Shown here: positions 56,243 to 64,000 of the stretch, one piece after another
Layout: each line of letters begins with the position of its first letter
How positions within the stretch are numbered: position 1 is the first letter of the stretch
Assembly: GCA_012184525.1 (NCBI GenBank)
Contig: WOFQ01000032.1
Coordinates: 308,158 to 372,157 of the forward strand
Source: Xenoacremonium recifei
Taxonomy: Eukaryota > Ascomycota > Sordariomycetes > Hypocreales > Nectriaceae
DNA: 64,000 bases
Direction: 5' to 3'
Notes under the pieces: model-generated
The model's database searches: none
What the model was told of the DNA's origin: nothing
What the model saw: the letters and a program-made list of their open reading frames with translations, nothing else
Position numbers and translations under genes: made by a program

Positions 56243-56742
56243 ATTTGAGGACGAGGTCTAATGAACGCAGTTTAGGTTCAGTTCGTCAGTAACCTTTGGA
56301 TATGGAGTGGAACAAGGATTTCAGCAGAATCTGCTGTTAGCGATAGATGTCTCCAGTGCTTTGTAATTATCCCCCAAGACTAGCATGAATTCTACCTAAA
56401 TTACATCAAGAAGTTCGCATTCATTACATGACACGAGAATCAACAGATCGAGAATAGCGCACGTGATGATACCCCTGTATGGATTTTGCTTCACGTTGGC
56501 CATGTATACAAGGGAAGAATCCATTGACGAGAGCTTGTAGAGAATTCTGATTATAGCCAGCAATCAGGTTACGTTGCCAGAAGGGTCTCTGGTAGTAAGG
56601 TTTATTACTCGACCTTGATGCCAGCTGCACCTCGCGGGTCGTGATGTCTAGACGCAATCTTTATGGCGTTTATGAGACTATGGATTCATGGTGGCATAAG
56701 AAATGTCTAGAGATACTTTTAAACCCTGATTAACCGAGTTTG
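56243..56742. other. Spacer between copy A and promoter copy B
   Basis: About 500 bases, AT-richer than average. 56640-56700 (CTTTATGGCGTTTATGAGAC and following bases) resembles the upstream part of promoter module C, so it is diverged duplicate sequence. No gene seen. Confidence 0.5.
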
Positions 56743-56870
56743 TGTTCAAAATTTTATCCCTAATCTATGTATATATATATGAGACCCTTCCCTCTTTCCC
56801 AAGGATTAATCCCACATCTTCGAAATTACCTCTCAGGCACGTACGAGCATCGATCTAGTATCTGTGCGGG
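56743..56870 (+). repeat. Promoter copy B without its gene
   Basis: This stretch matches 59085-59205 of copy C: the TTTATCC and TATATAT core, then GACCCTTCCCTCTTTCCCAA, CCCACATCTTCGAAATTACC and CTCTCAGGCACGTACGAGCA. Homology stops near 56870, before the position where the coding frame should begin, and unrelated DNA follows. Copy C has ATGTATGAG where this copy has ACGTACGAG, so that upstream ATG is not a conserved start. Confidence 0.75.
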
Positions 56871-57279
56871 TCCTGGATCTCGTGACCCTCAACGTGACCT
56901 CTCTTGTCGTCAACATTCCGGGAACTGAAGTAAATAGGGGTACACCGTAATCGACCCGTCGGTGTGAAAAACAATGTCATTCTTAGTAGACCTAAGACTT
57001 AAGACAACTTCTCTATACATACAATCCTAATCCTACCAACGTTCGCGCTGCAATGCCCATCCATATCAACGCCAGAGAATCCCCATCCATATCAACACTA
57101 GGGAATCCGAAACAGAAGACGCATGGAATATCTAGCATTGGTGATGCTGTGTTCATCTTGAGTTGTTCAAGGGAGGTGTGGTTCAGAGCAAAGGCCGTAA
57201 TGAGGCAATAGTTCCAAAGTTGGGATCGCAGCCGCAGCAGTGCTTTTCGTTGAACCGATAATGGGCAGTGATTGCGCAG
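56871..57279. other. Spacer downstream of promoter copy B
   Basis: About 400 bases. It contains a nearby imperfect duplication (CCATCCATATCAACGCCAGA and CCATCCATATCAACACTAGG, around 57057-57110) and one more degenerate copy of the AGTTCC-AGTT motif near 57209. No gene assigned. Confidence 0.5.
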
Positions 57280-58163
57280 TCACGCAAGCTTATAGGTATC
57301 TGCAAGCAGAAGCAGTAGTTCCGCAGTTGAGGCCGGGGCCATAGCAGTGAGTGCGACAGGCAGTAGTTCTGCAGTTGAGGTCAAGATATCGTAGTCTTCT
57401 CTGAGAGTGTGATGGAAGTGAAGCAGGGGCGTCGTTCGTCTGAGGCTGGTGACAGGCAGTAATGCGAAAGTCGATGTCATAGCGCTCCTGTAGATTTTGT
57501 TAGGACATACACACACAGACAGTGGAGAGATGGACCTACTGAAGACGGAGAGGAGGTATAGTTCCGCAGTCGAGGTCCCCCGCGGGACGCAAGCATGGCG
57601 TGTCGGGGTTGATGGGGCCATTTTGGATGGAGGGACTGAAGTCCCTGCGATGGATAGGTAGTTAGCGACTGAGATTCAAGCCGAGAGCCTGGATCGAGGG
57701 CCTGGATCAAGGGTCTAGATCAAGGGTCTAGATTAAGGGTCTGGGTTAAGGATATGGGTTGGGATCTGTGTTGGCATTTGGATAAGGGCTTAGATTCCCA
57801 GGCTGAACCGGTGTTAAATATGGAATATTGAGACTTACCAGGTGGCACAGCAATCAATAGCCCGGTATTCGTGGACAGCCATCCCGTCTTCAGTATGTCC
57901 ACTCTCATAGTTCCGTAGTTGAGGTCCCCGCTGGACGCAAGCGAGGCGTGCCGGGGGTTGTCGGGGAGGGCCGTTCCGTCATCACGGTCTCTCGTCTCGC
58001 GGGGCCACGGCAGGGCCGAAGATGATGTCAAACAACTCGCCCCCAGTAAGCCACCAACGAGAAGGAGAGTGGCCGCTCGGGATCGGACCGTTTCCCAGGT
58101 ATCGCTGTTTGCGCTAGGCTGGATATCGGGAAGATGACTGGAGCGGGATCGAAGACCGGACAT
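57280..58163 (-). CDS. Tentative three-exon gene with internal repeats
   Basis: Minus-strand model: exons 58163-57839, 57644-57536 and 57487-57280, 213 codons, uninterrupted. Donor gtaagt and acceptor atcgcag (with ctaac branch site) bound intron 1; ctacag (with cctaac) ends intron 2. The N-terminal part has one hydrophobic segment (AATLLLVGGLLGASCL). Exons 2 and 3 repeat a peptide: TSTAELYLL, TSTAELLPV, ASTAELLLLL. The underlying 19-bp sequence (plus strand TAGTTCCGCAGTTGAGGTC) also occurs in exon 1 in another frame, as GDLNYGT. Exon 1 and exon 2 blocks (57907-57960 and 57557-57612) are duplicates differing by a one-base insertion. I recognise no family. It may be an orphan gene or a degenerate repeat locus. 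Confidence 0.35.
57687..57751. repeat. 13-bp minisatellite, five units
   Basis: Five consecutive 13-base units of the type GTCTAGATCAAGG (first units GCCTGGATC-AGG, last GTCTGGGTTAAGG) lie inside the proposed first intron of the tentative gene. Confidence 0.9.
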
Positions 58164-58798
58164 ATAGGCATATTGATGTAAAAAAAATAAAAAAATCTAA
58201 AAGAAATTTCTAGGTGGACTGAAGGAGAGAAGAGAAGAGATTCCCAGACAGGCGCTGGAGAGTTGATAAACCTCTCTATGCACCGTGTACTGCGCCTTCT
58301 CTGACTTACCTACAATCTGGAATGAAAGTGAAGGGGGCCACTTGTGTCCGCGAGGAGCGAGGCCAAGCCCAAAAAGAAGAAGGAGGCTACCCGTGTCCGC
58401 GGGGGCGCGACCTTGTCGTAATGTTTGGACTTGGATTCTTGAAGCTCCGTTAATTGGAGCTTACGACCAGAGAAATCGCATGCAAGAAAGCGCCACAGTC
58501 GAAGCAATTAGTATCAATGCAAAACCAGAGGTTTGATGGTGTACCCCTATTTACTTCAGTTCCGATGGGGGTTGACAATGGGGAGGGTCACGTTGCGGAT
58601 CACGTGATTGCGATGACCAGACTCCCCTACGGGCCGGATCCCGCTCCAAATACCTCTGATGGAAACACTCTATTGACGTCTGTTAGCTACTGCTCAGAGA
58701 GGACTTGCTATCTATCTCCCGCCTCTAGCTGGGTTGAGGTGACAGTTGGCGGTTCGGTTGCCCGACCACGGCCTGGAATTAGGCAAGCGAACACATAT
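58164..58798. other. Spacer with a copy of sequence from 61.8 kb
   Basis: About 630 bases. The segment 58356-58395 (GAGCGAGGCCAAGCCCAAAA and AGAAGAAGGAGG) matches 61789-61820 almost exactly, so it is a dispersed duplicate. No gene seen. Confidence 0.5.
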
Positions 58799-59247
58799 TC
58801 ACGTGACTACTCCTTGGCTAGTCATGTGATAAAAAGGGGAACATCTTGATACGAGCTTGTCCGGAATTTGGGTCATGGTAAACAGTCGGGCAAAGGTTGA
58901 TAGAAGAGTTTAAATTAGTCACAGTTTTTTCACGAACCCTGATACTACGGTACTTTGCTGGTCGTGACTTACGCCCGCGAAGTATCTCCCAGATGCAAAC
59001 TTCGTGGCATTCATGGGACCATGGACTGATGGTAGCGTAAGAGATCTCTACTTTATCAACCTTTATGAACCGGCTTTATGTCTAAAACTTTATCCTTGAA
59101 GTGGGTATATATGTGAGGCCCTTCCCTCTCTCCCAAGGATCAATTCCACATCTTCGACATTACCTCTCAGGCATGTATGAGCATCGACCTAGTCCCTTTA
59201 CAGAACTCATCGCTATTATTACACACACCCAAAAATCACTATCCAGC
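58799..59247 (+). promoter_or_regulatory. Promoter module C of the Cys-motif tandem family
   Basis: Same order of blocks as module A: ACGTGACTACTCC and GTCATGTGAT, GGAACATCTTGATACGAGCT, TTCGTGGCATTC, GTAAGAGAT-CTCTACTTTAT and the core at 59080-59112 (GTCTAAAACTTTATCCTTGA, then GGGTATATAT). The TATA box is about 140 bases before the chosen ATG. Confidence 0.75.
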
Positions 59248-59610
59248 ATGGGTTCGTTCATCTGGTCCTTCACCAAGCTGGCTTTGCAGTATGGCCCTAT
59301 GTTGTTGGCGTGGGGCCTCAGACTTCCCGAGGAAGCACTTCACGCCGTCCCAGAATGCAGCAATTACGGCCTTAGCTGTTTTCTAAGATGCATGTTCCAT
59401 ACTCGGTGCTTGGAACACTTCCTGGGCGCCATTTGTGGGTTCTGGATGCCATATGCCTTCCACGCTCTTGAAGGAAGGGGATGGAAGGGCATACCTCGAG
59501 GTTGGGTCGTTTTCGATCTTCTAACTTCTTGGTGTTGTGCAACCATATCGACGGTGATCGAGAGCAACAAACTTCACGAGTGGAGCCTAAGACAAGGTCG
59601 TCAAGGTTGA
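59248..59610 (+). CDS. Small Cys-motif membrane protein, tandem copy C
   Basis: Intronless, 120 residues, unknown family. It starts MGSFIWSFTKLALQYGPMLL (hydrophobic), then LPEEALHA, and the core VPECSNYGLSCFLRCMFHTR then CLEHFLG with the invariant C-x6-C-x3-C-x5-C. HALEGRGWKG follows, then a second hydrophobic stretch (WVVFDLLTSWCCATISTVIE) and the tail SNKLHEWSLRQGRQG. An in-frame ATG near 59174 would add about 25 residues. The matching position in promoter copy B is ACG, and no such extension is seen in copy D, so the later ATG is preferred. It shares long identical DNA with copy D over the tail and 3' flank (CTTCACGAGTGGAGCCT and GAGGAGGTTGAAGCCAAGGT), marking a recent duplication. Confidence 0.65.
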   Translation: MGSFIWSFTKLALQYGPMLLAWGLRLPEEALHAVPECSNYGLSCFLRCMFHTRCLEHFLGAICGFWMPYAFHALEGRGWKGIPRGWVVFDLLTSWCCATISTVIESNKLHEWSLRQGRQG

Positions 59611-59649
59611 GGAGGTTGAAGCCAAGGTCTGATAGCCACAATATGTATT

Positions 59650-59919
59650 TACAGTAGCTTAAGAGATGTCTACTTTATCAACTTTCATGAACTGGCTTTA
59701 TGTCTAAAACTTTATCCTTGAGCTGGGTATATATTCAACACTTCTCCCTTCCTCAAGAATCAGTCACATTCGAATTTAGGAAATCTGATATCATTACCTC
59801 AAACACGCAAGTCAACCTACTTTTTCAACAACAGAACCATCCTTACCTTTCACATATCCACGGATATCAAACACCTCTCGGCAACAAAATCCCCGCTTCC
59901 TTTGAAATCAGCATCCGTT
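59650..59919 (+). promoter_or_regulatory. Promoter module D of the Cys-motif tandem family
   Basis: The sequence CTTAAGAGATGTCTACTTTA, then CAACTTTCATGAACTGGCTT, leads into the core at 59702-59734 (GTCTAAAACTTTATCCTTGA then GCTGGGTATATAT). It repeats the last part of module C, but the upstream ACGTGA block is missing because copy D follows copy C directly. Confidence 0.7.
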
Positions 59920-60336
59920 ATGGCTCTCCCCCATACTCATTTAGGGCTTTCTCCAATTCATTCGTTCACCTGGACGTCCACCAAGATCGTTTTGCATTTC
60001 GCCCCTATGGTCTACGCGATTGGCGCCAGAACTCCCGAGGAAGCATTTCTTGCTTACCCAAAATGCAGCAATTACGATCTGGACTGTTTTAAAAAATGCA
60101 TGTTCCATAATCGATGCTTGGAGCACTTCTTGGGTTCCATGACCACGTGGGGGATATCACAAGTCTTCCGTGCTCTCGAAGGGAGGACCTGGAAGGTCAT
60201 AGATGGAGTGGATATCGTACTCGGTCTTCTATTTTCTTGGGGATATGGGACCATGATGACGGCAATCGAGTGCAACCAACTTCACGAGTGGAGCCTGGAA
60301 CAAGGTCGTCAAGGTCGTCAAGGTCGTCAAGGTTGA
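59920..60336 (+). CDS. Small Cys-motif membrane protein, tandem copy D
   Basis: Intronless, 138 residues. It begins MALPHTHLGLSPIHSFTWTS, TKIVLHFAPMVYAIG (hydrophobic) and TPEEAFLA, then the core YPKCSNYDLDCFKKCMFHNR and CLEHFLG. After VFRALEGRTWKV come a hydrophobic span (IVLGLLFSWGYGTMMTAIE) and the tail CNQLHEWSLEQGRQGRQGRQ. The Gly-Arg-Gln tail is expanded relative to copy C: the 9-base unit GGTCGTCAA is present three times instead of once. Frame upstream of the ATG is open but starts only at a TTG. Function unknown; two hydrophobic segments plus conserved Cys suggest a small membrane protein whose Cys-rich loop may be oxidised or bind metal. Confidence 0.65.
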   Translation: MALPHTHLGLSPIHSFTWTSTKIVLHFAPMVYAIGARTPEEAFLAYPKCSNYDLDCFKKCMFHNRCLEHFLGSMTTWGISQVFRALEGRTWKVIDGVDIVLGLLFSWGYGTMMTAIECNQLHEWSLEQGRQGRQGRQG

Positions 60337-60700
60337 GGAGGTTGAAGCCAAGGTCTGATAGCCACACTTTTGGCACTCTATTTGGTAGATTTATTAACTT
60401 TTGTTGCCAGGGTACCCATTAGGCCGTCATGATTTGGAAGAAGGAGTATGAGATTTGGCTTAGGGCTTCACATGAGGGGTCGGACGAGGTTCGGGTGACG
60501 ACTCAGCAGTCATCCTCACTTGGAACGGCTATACTTAAAATAATATAAAATACTCCCTCTTTTATATTCTTTAATTTATAAAGTCGTTTTTTGGAAAAAA
60601 ATTTTTTCTTTAAGTCATTCAAATCCTCTCTGAGCAATAGCTACCAGACGTCAATTAAGTGTTTCCATCAGAGGTATTTGGAGCGGGATCCCGTAGCGGA
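60337..60700. other. AT-rich spacer after copy D
   Basis: About 360 bases. 60535-60625 is very AT-rich (contains TACTCCCTCTTTTATATTC and an A7T6 run), a composition seen in small inverted-repeat elements, but I cannot match a second terminus. No gene. Confidence 0.5.
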
Positions 60701-61050
60701 GGGCCCGGCCGCCGTCGTCAATCAACCCAATTCCAAATTCCGGAACCCCATAGCCCAAGTCTGTTGCCTCGGGCACGCTGCTTACTTCGCAGCCATCTTC
60801 TTCTTTTGATCCTCCAGATATTCCTCGTCAGAGGCATCCAGTCCAAATCCTGAAACCCCATAGCCCAAGTCTGTTCCCTCTTAGAGGGCACGCTACTTAC
60901 TAAGGCCTTAACTACTGCGGCTTCTTCGACTGCGAATCCCTCGCGCGCGATGCGGTCGGCTTACGTGGTGGTCTGGATGTCCTGCTTGAAGAAGGGAAGT
61001 CGGAGCGGACGGTGTGTACCGAGGGCATATCGATGTCAATAAGGGAGGCG
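60700..61050 (-). pseudogene. Duplicated C-terminal gene relics
   Basis: Two copies of CCCATAGCCCAAGTCTGTT, followed by GGGCACGCT-CTTACT, lie at 60748-60787 and 60859-60900. On the minus strand, one reads as a protein C terminus: LGYGVSGFGLDASDEEYLED, then QKKKMAAK and a stop. The other copy repeats LGYGV-FG and runs on. No start, promoter or intact upstream domain is visible. Parent protein not recognised. Confidence 0.4.
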
Positions 61051-61189
61051 GTGATTCACCATAAAAATCTAAAGCTTCATCTAAATGTCAACCTAGACTC
61101 TCAACCCAGATTTTCAACTGTGAACACTTATCGTTAATCTCCATCTCAGGAAACTCGAGTTCCCTCCCTGAAAATGACCGTGATAACCT

Positions 61190-61580
61190 CGAGTGTAATG
61201 TGGTTAGAGGGACCGGTGGCGCTGAAGGCACTGCCGAGGACGTCGGAATCCCCTTCATAAAACTCGTATCACCCGTGCGACTTCAGCCCTCATTTGCAGT
61301 CATCAAAGTAACCCTTCATGCATCATTAAACCCACACGGGTACAGCTCCTATCGAGCACCTCGTTCTTGAAACGAAGGATCCTAGTCAACTCGTCTGCTA
61401 TAATTAGAGGAGCTGCAGGCACTAAAGGTACTACTGAGGACGTTACAGTTAGTGCAGGGAAACCCCCTTCATAAATCTCATATCAGTCATCAAAATAACC
61501 CTTCATATATCATAAAACCCACACAGATACAGCTCCCACCGAGCACCTCGTTCTTGAAACGAAGGATCCTAGCGAATTGC
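61190..61580 (-). repeat. Diverged tandem duplication (about 190 bp x2)
   Basis: 61190-61388 and 61389-61580 are copies in the same orientation. The best-conserved part is GAGCACCTCGTTCTTGAAAC followed by GAAGGATCCTAG, identical in both. On the minus strand both encode the ending RILRFKNEVL-x2-SC-x2-VG-x-M-x2-EGL then stop. The downstream copy is attached to a longer frame from an ATG at 61666 (58 codons, MAEVVAAQVPPTSGTAPTG onward), so it may be a relic or a small gene. Confidence 0.55.
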
Positions 61581-62075
61581 TTAAGGGCTTCTCTCTGGGA
61601 TTCTTGCAAGCCCGTGGGAGCAGTGCCGCTTGTCGGAGGCACTTGAGCAGCGACCACCTCTGCCATTCTGGCGAGGGCGCATCGCAGCAGCGCAGCCTCG
61701 AAGAGAGGACGAGCACCAGATGGCCCGTATCTATGAGGAGCGATTGGCCGAGTATAAAAAGAAGGAGGAGGACATCTATGGCCGAGAAGAGCGAGGTCAA
61801 GCCCAAGAAGAAGAAGGGGGTGACATAGTTCGGCTGGCTGGGTGCAAGCGGCTGCAAGACCGAAAAAGGGATCGATTCTTTCGAATTGGGTGAGTTGTTG
61901 CTTCTGAGTTACTGTCCAGGTGATAAATTGCACATAAACTGGTTGGAGCGCCTACATGGCAACTTCCCCAGAAAGCAATTCCCCAAACAGGCAACCCAGC
62001 TTACACCCGCCCCACCCTCAACCTCCCTCGAAACTTCGCAGCTCCAGCCTCTCTCTCAGCTGCGAATCTCCGACA
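61581..62075. other. Relic sequence and leader before the FAD oxidoreductase
   Basis: About 500 bases; 61630-61820 contains Glu/Arg-rich frames sharing a segment with 58.36 kb. The last 120 bases are leader, or the coding extension, of the next gene. Confidence 0.5.
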
Positions 62076-63590
62076 ATGGAACGCCACAAACAAGCCGTGA
62101 CCGCCATCGCGGCCGCCGTGCGCGGCTTCTTCGACCGCGGCGAGCCCTACCGCATCTTCCACGGCTCAACCAACAGCACGCGGCCCCAACGTCCCACCCG
62201 CGCCGTCGACATCTCATCTCTCCGCAATGTCCTCTCCGTCGACCGCGCATCCCGCACCGCCCTCGTCGAGCCCAACGTGCCCATGGACCGCCTCGTCGAG
62301 TCGACGCTCAAGCACGGCCTCGTGCCGCCCGTAGTGATGGAGTTCCCGGGTATCACCGCGGGGGGCGGGTTTGCGGGCACCGCGGGCGAGAGCTCTAGCT
62401 TTAAGCATGGGTTCTTTAACGACACCATCAATTATGTCGAGATAGTGTTGGGGAATGGTGAGGTGGTGCGCGCGTCGAGGGAGGAGAGGGAGGATTTGTT
62501 CAGGGGCGCGGCGGGTGCGGTTGGGACCTTGGGCGTGACGACGCTGATGGAGTTGCAGCTCATGGAGGCGAAGCGCTTCGTCAAGACGACCTACCACCGC
62601 ACTCACTCCGTCGCCGACGCCGTCGCCAAAGTCCGCGCCGAAGCCGCCAACCCCGCCAACGACTACGTCGACGGCATCCTCTTCAGCAAAACCCACGGCG
62701 TGGTCGTCACCGGCACGCTCACCGACGACAAGCCCGCCTCCCGCCGTCCCCAGACCTTCAGCAGCGCCTGGGACCCGTGGTACTACCTCCACGTCCGCGA
62801 CCGCACGGAAAGCATCCCCGACGCCTCCGCCGCCGAGCCCGACTACATCCCGCTCGCCGAATACCTGTTCCGCTACGACCGCGGCGGCTTCTGGGTCGGC
62901 GCCGCCGCCTTCGACTACTTCAAGTTCGTGCCGTTTGCGCGCCTCACGCGCTGGTTCCTCGACGACTTCCTGCACACGCGCATGCTGTACCGCGCCCTGC
63001 ACGGCAGCGGCGAGAGCGCGCGCTTCGTCGTCCAGGACCTGGCCCTACCGTATCATAATGCTGAGGCCTTCGTCGACTACACGGCTGAGACGTTCGACAT
63101 CTGGCCGCTGTGGCTGTGCCCCCTGAAGCAGACCCCCGCGCCGACGTTCCATCCCCACGTCCCCGGCGAGAAGCTCGCGGACGGCACGCAAGGGAAGGCC
63201 TCGCAATCACTAAACATCGGGCTCTGGGGCTGGGGTCCCGCCGACAACGCCGAATTCGTGCGCAAGAACCGCCTCCTAGAAGACAAGCTCGTCTCCCTCG
63301 GCGGCATGAAGTGGCTCTACGCGCACACGTACTACGAAGCCGACGAGTTCTGGCAACTCTACGACAAACCCTGGTACGACGCCCTGCGCGCGAAATACCA
63401 CGCCACGAAGCTGCCCACGGTGCATGACAAGGTGCGCGTCGACGTGGCGGGGCGGCAGCGCGAGCTGGCCAAGTGGAAGAAGTCGGTGTTTGGGCGCAGG
63501 CCCATGGCGGGGTTCTATGGCATCTGGAAGAGCATCCAGAGCAAGGACTATTGGTTGCATCGGCGGGCGGAGTGGAAGTTTAAGGAATGA
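62076..63590 (+). CDS. DHCR24-like FAD-dependent oxidoreductase
   Basis: Intronless; 504 residues from 62076. Related to the delta(24)-sterol reductase/DIMINUTO group of PCMH-type flavoproteins. The FAD-binding part reads FHGSTNSTRPQRPTRAVDIS, TALVEPNVPMDRLVESTLKH, MEFPGITAGGGFAGTAGESS and FFNDTINYVEIVLGNGEVVR, then FRGAAGAVGTLGVTTLMELQ. The C-terminal substrate domain includes RYDRGGFWVG, DIWPLWLCPLK, GLWGWGP and WLYAHTYYEADEFWQLYDKP, as in DHCR24. No N-terminal membrane anchor is seen. An in-frame ATG at 61956 would add 40 residues of Ser/Pro-rich low complexity. The 62076 ATG (MERHKQAVTAIAAAVRGFF) fits the usual fungal start and is preferred. The gene is strongly GC-biased at third positions, unlike the block before it. 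The exact substrate is uncertain. Confidence 0.85.
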   Translation: MERHKQAVTAIAAAVRGFFDRGEPYRIFHGSTNSTRPQRPTRAVDISSLRNVLSVDRASRTALVEPNVPMDRLVESTLKHGLVPPVVMEFPGITAGGGFAGTAGESSSFKHGFFNDTINYVEIVLGNGEVVRASREEREDLFRGAAGAVGTLGVTTLMELQLMEAKRFVKTTYHRTHSVADAVAKVRAEAANPANDYVDGILFSKTHGVVVTGTLTDDKPASRRPQTFSSAWDPWYYLHVRDRTESIPDASAAEPDYIPLAEYLFRYDRGGFWVGAAAFDYFKFVPFARLTRWFLDDFLHTRMLYRALHGSGESARFVVQDLALPYHNAEAFVDYTAETFDIWPLWLCPLKQTPAPTFHPHVPGEKLADGTQGKASQSLNIGLWGWGPADNAEFVRKNRLLEDKLVSLGGMKWLYAHTYYEADEFWQLYDKPWYDALRAKYHATKLPTVHDKVRVDVAGRQRELAKWKKSVFGRRPMAGFYGIWKSIQSKDYWLHRRAEWKFKE

Positions 63591-64000
63591 GACAGGGGAG
63601 GGTTGGAGCAAAAGGAGCTGTACTTGTATAGGAGACTGTAAAACTCATTCTGTATAATACTTAGAATTGTATAGACACCACGTAGAATTACATAGAGCAA
63701 GATAGATGGACACCAAAAGGGCAAACAGTCACCAGTCATACCAATCATTTCACATAGAATTGCACACTCAATCTTCTAGAAGTCTTGTATTCCTTCCATA
63801 TTTTCATCATGTCTTCTCAGCGCCGTACACATCTATCAAGGTCGTGACCAGCTCCTCCGACACAAAGAGGGGGGGGGGGGGGGGAACAGTGCAAAAACCA
63901 AAAAAAAAAAACGAGCAACCGCGGCGCCAGTCCCAGATATTTACACAACCCGTCCCCCCGCTGATGGGGGGGCCCAAATTAGAGGGCCGGCGCCCGGCTC
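63591..64000. other. 3' flank and homopolymer-rich window end
   Basis: 3' untranslated region to about 63.75 kb, then 16 G at 63869-63884, 12 A at 63900-63911, a C6 run and a G7 run near the end. These runs, close together, may reflect poor sequence quality. No gene seen. Confidence 0.6.

Noticed and set aside
57687..57751. CRISPR-like direct repeats
   Set aside because: Contiguous 13-bp units without spacers in a eukaryotic genome; an ordinary minisatellite.
59101..59247. Longer N terminus for tandem copy C from upstream starts
   Set aside because: The first upstream start is GTG inside the TATA region; the in-frame ATG near 59174 is ACG in promoter copy B and has no counterpart in copy D.
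60535..60625. Possible miniature inverted-repeat element starting TACTCCCTC
   Set aside because: AT-rich and suggestive at one end, but no matching inverted terminus or target-site duplication found by eye.
63840..64000. Telomere or chromosome end
   Set aside because: No TTAGGG-type repeats; only homopolymers.

Overview
The window is nuclear DNA of a filamentous ascomycete, most likely a sordariomycete and perhaps Hypocreales. This rests on short GT-AG introns (mostly 45-75 nt, with ctaac-type branch sites), fungal versions of the housekeeping proteins, a cpc-1/GCN4-type bZIP gene, long GC-rich intergenic regions and Caf40 and Kin1 kinase proteins with long Gln-rich N termini. The order is inferred, not proven.

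Layout. 0-5.5 kb: MON2 (trafficking scaffold, six exons). 5.9-8 kb: TRM7 tRNA 2'-O-methyltransferase, convergent with a GNAT acetyltransferase. 8.8-9.4 kb: secreted GPI-anchored-type wall protein. 10.8 kb: lone tRNA-Val(AAC). 12.1-13.9 kb: CPC1-like bZIP regulator of amino-acid synthesis with an upstream AUG and a TGACTCA-type site. 15.0-17.8 kb: CCDC174-like nuclear protein, divergent from HOM6 (homoserine dehydrogenase), whose promoter also carries a TGACTCA site. 17.9-18.3 kb: a 96-residue membrane protein. 19-24 kb: TRM8 (m7G46 tRNA methyltransferase) and an MDM1/SNX13-type PXA-RGS-PX protein. 24.8-26.4 kb: an SR-like RNA-binding protein with a 6-nt microexon. 27.3-30.2 kb: PEX11 and FBP1, divergent around a promoter containing four CCTCGG motifs. 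30.8-31.6 kb: CIA30-domain protein. 33.6-34.6 kb: a second bZIP factor, preceded by about 11.9 kb with no recognisable gene. 46.5-47.3 kb: Ure2p-like glutathione S-transferase. 48.4-49.7 kb: CAF40 (CCR4-NOT). 50.8-54.5 kb: KIN1 polarity kinase.

55.3-61.9 kb is a distinct accessory block. It holds three diverged tandem copies of an unrecognised small Cys-motif membrane protein, each behind the same TATA promoter module. It also holds a fourth promoter copy without its gene, a tentative repeat-bearing three-exon gene with a 13-bp minisatellite in an intron, and duplicated gene relics. This is the best candidate for something undescribed. The window closes with a DHCR24-like FAD oxidoreductase (62.1-63.6 kb) and a homopolymer-rich, doubtful end.

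Functional links: the CPC1-HOM6 pair with shared TGACTCA motifs points to general amino-acid control. PEX11-FBP1 with CCTCGG motifs points to joint induction on fatty acid or acetate. TRM7 and TRM8 are both tRNA modification enzymes. All gene models were assembled by eye from frame, splice-site and family conservation; none was checked against transcripts or databases.
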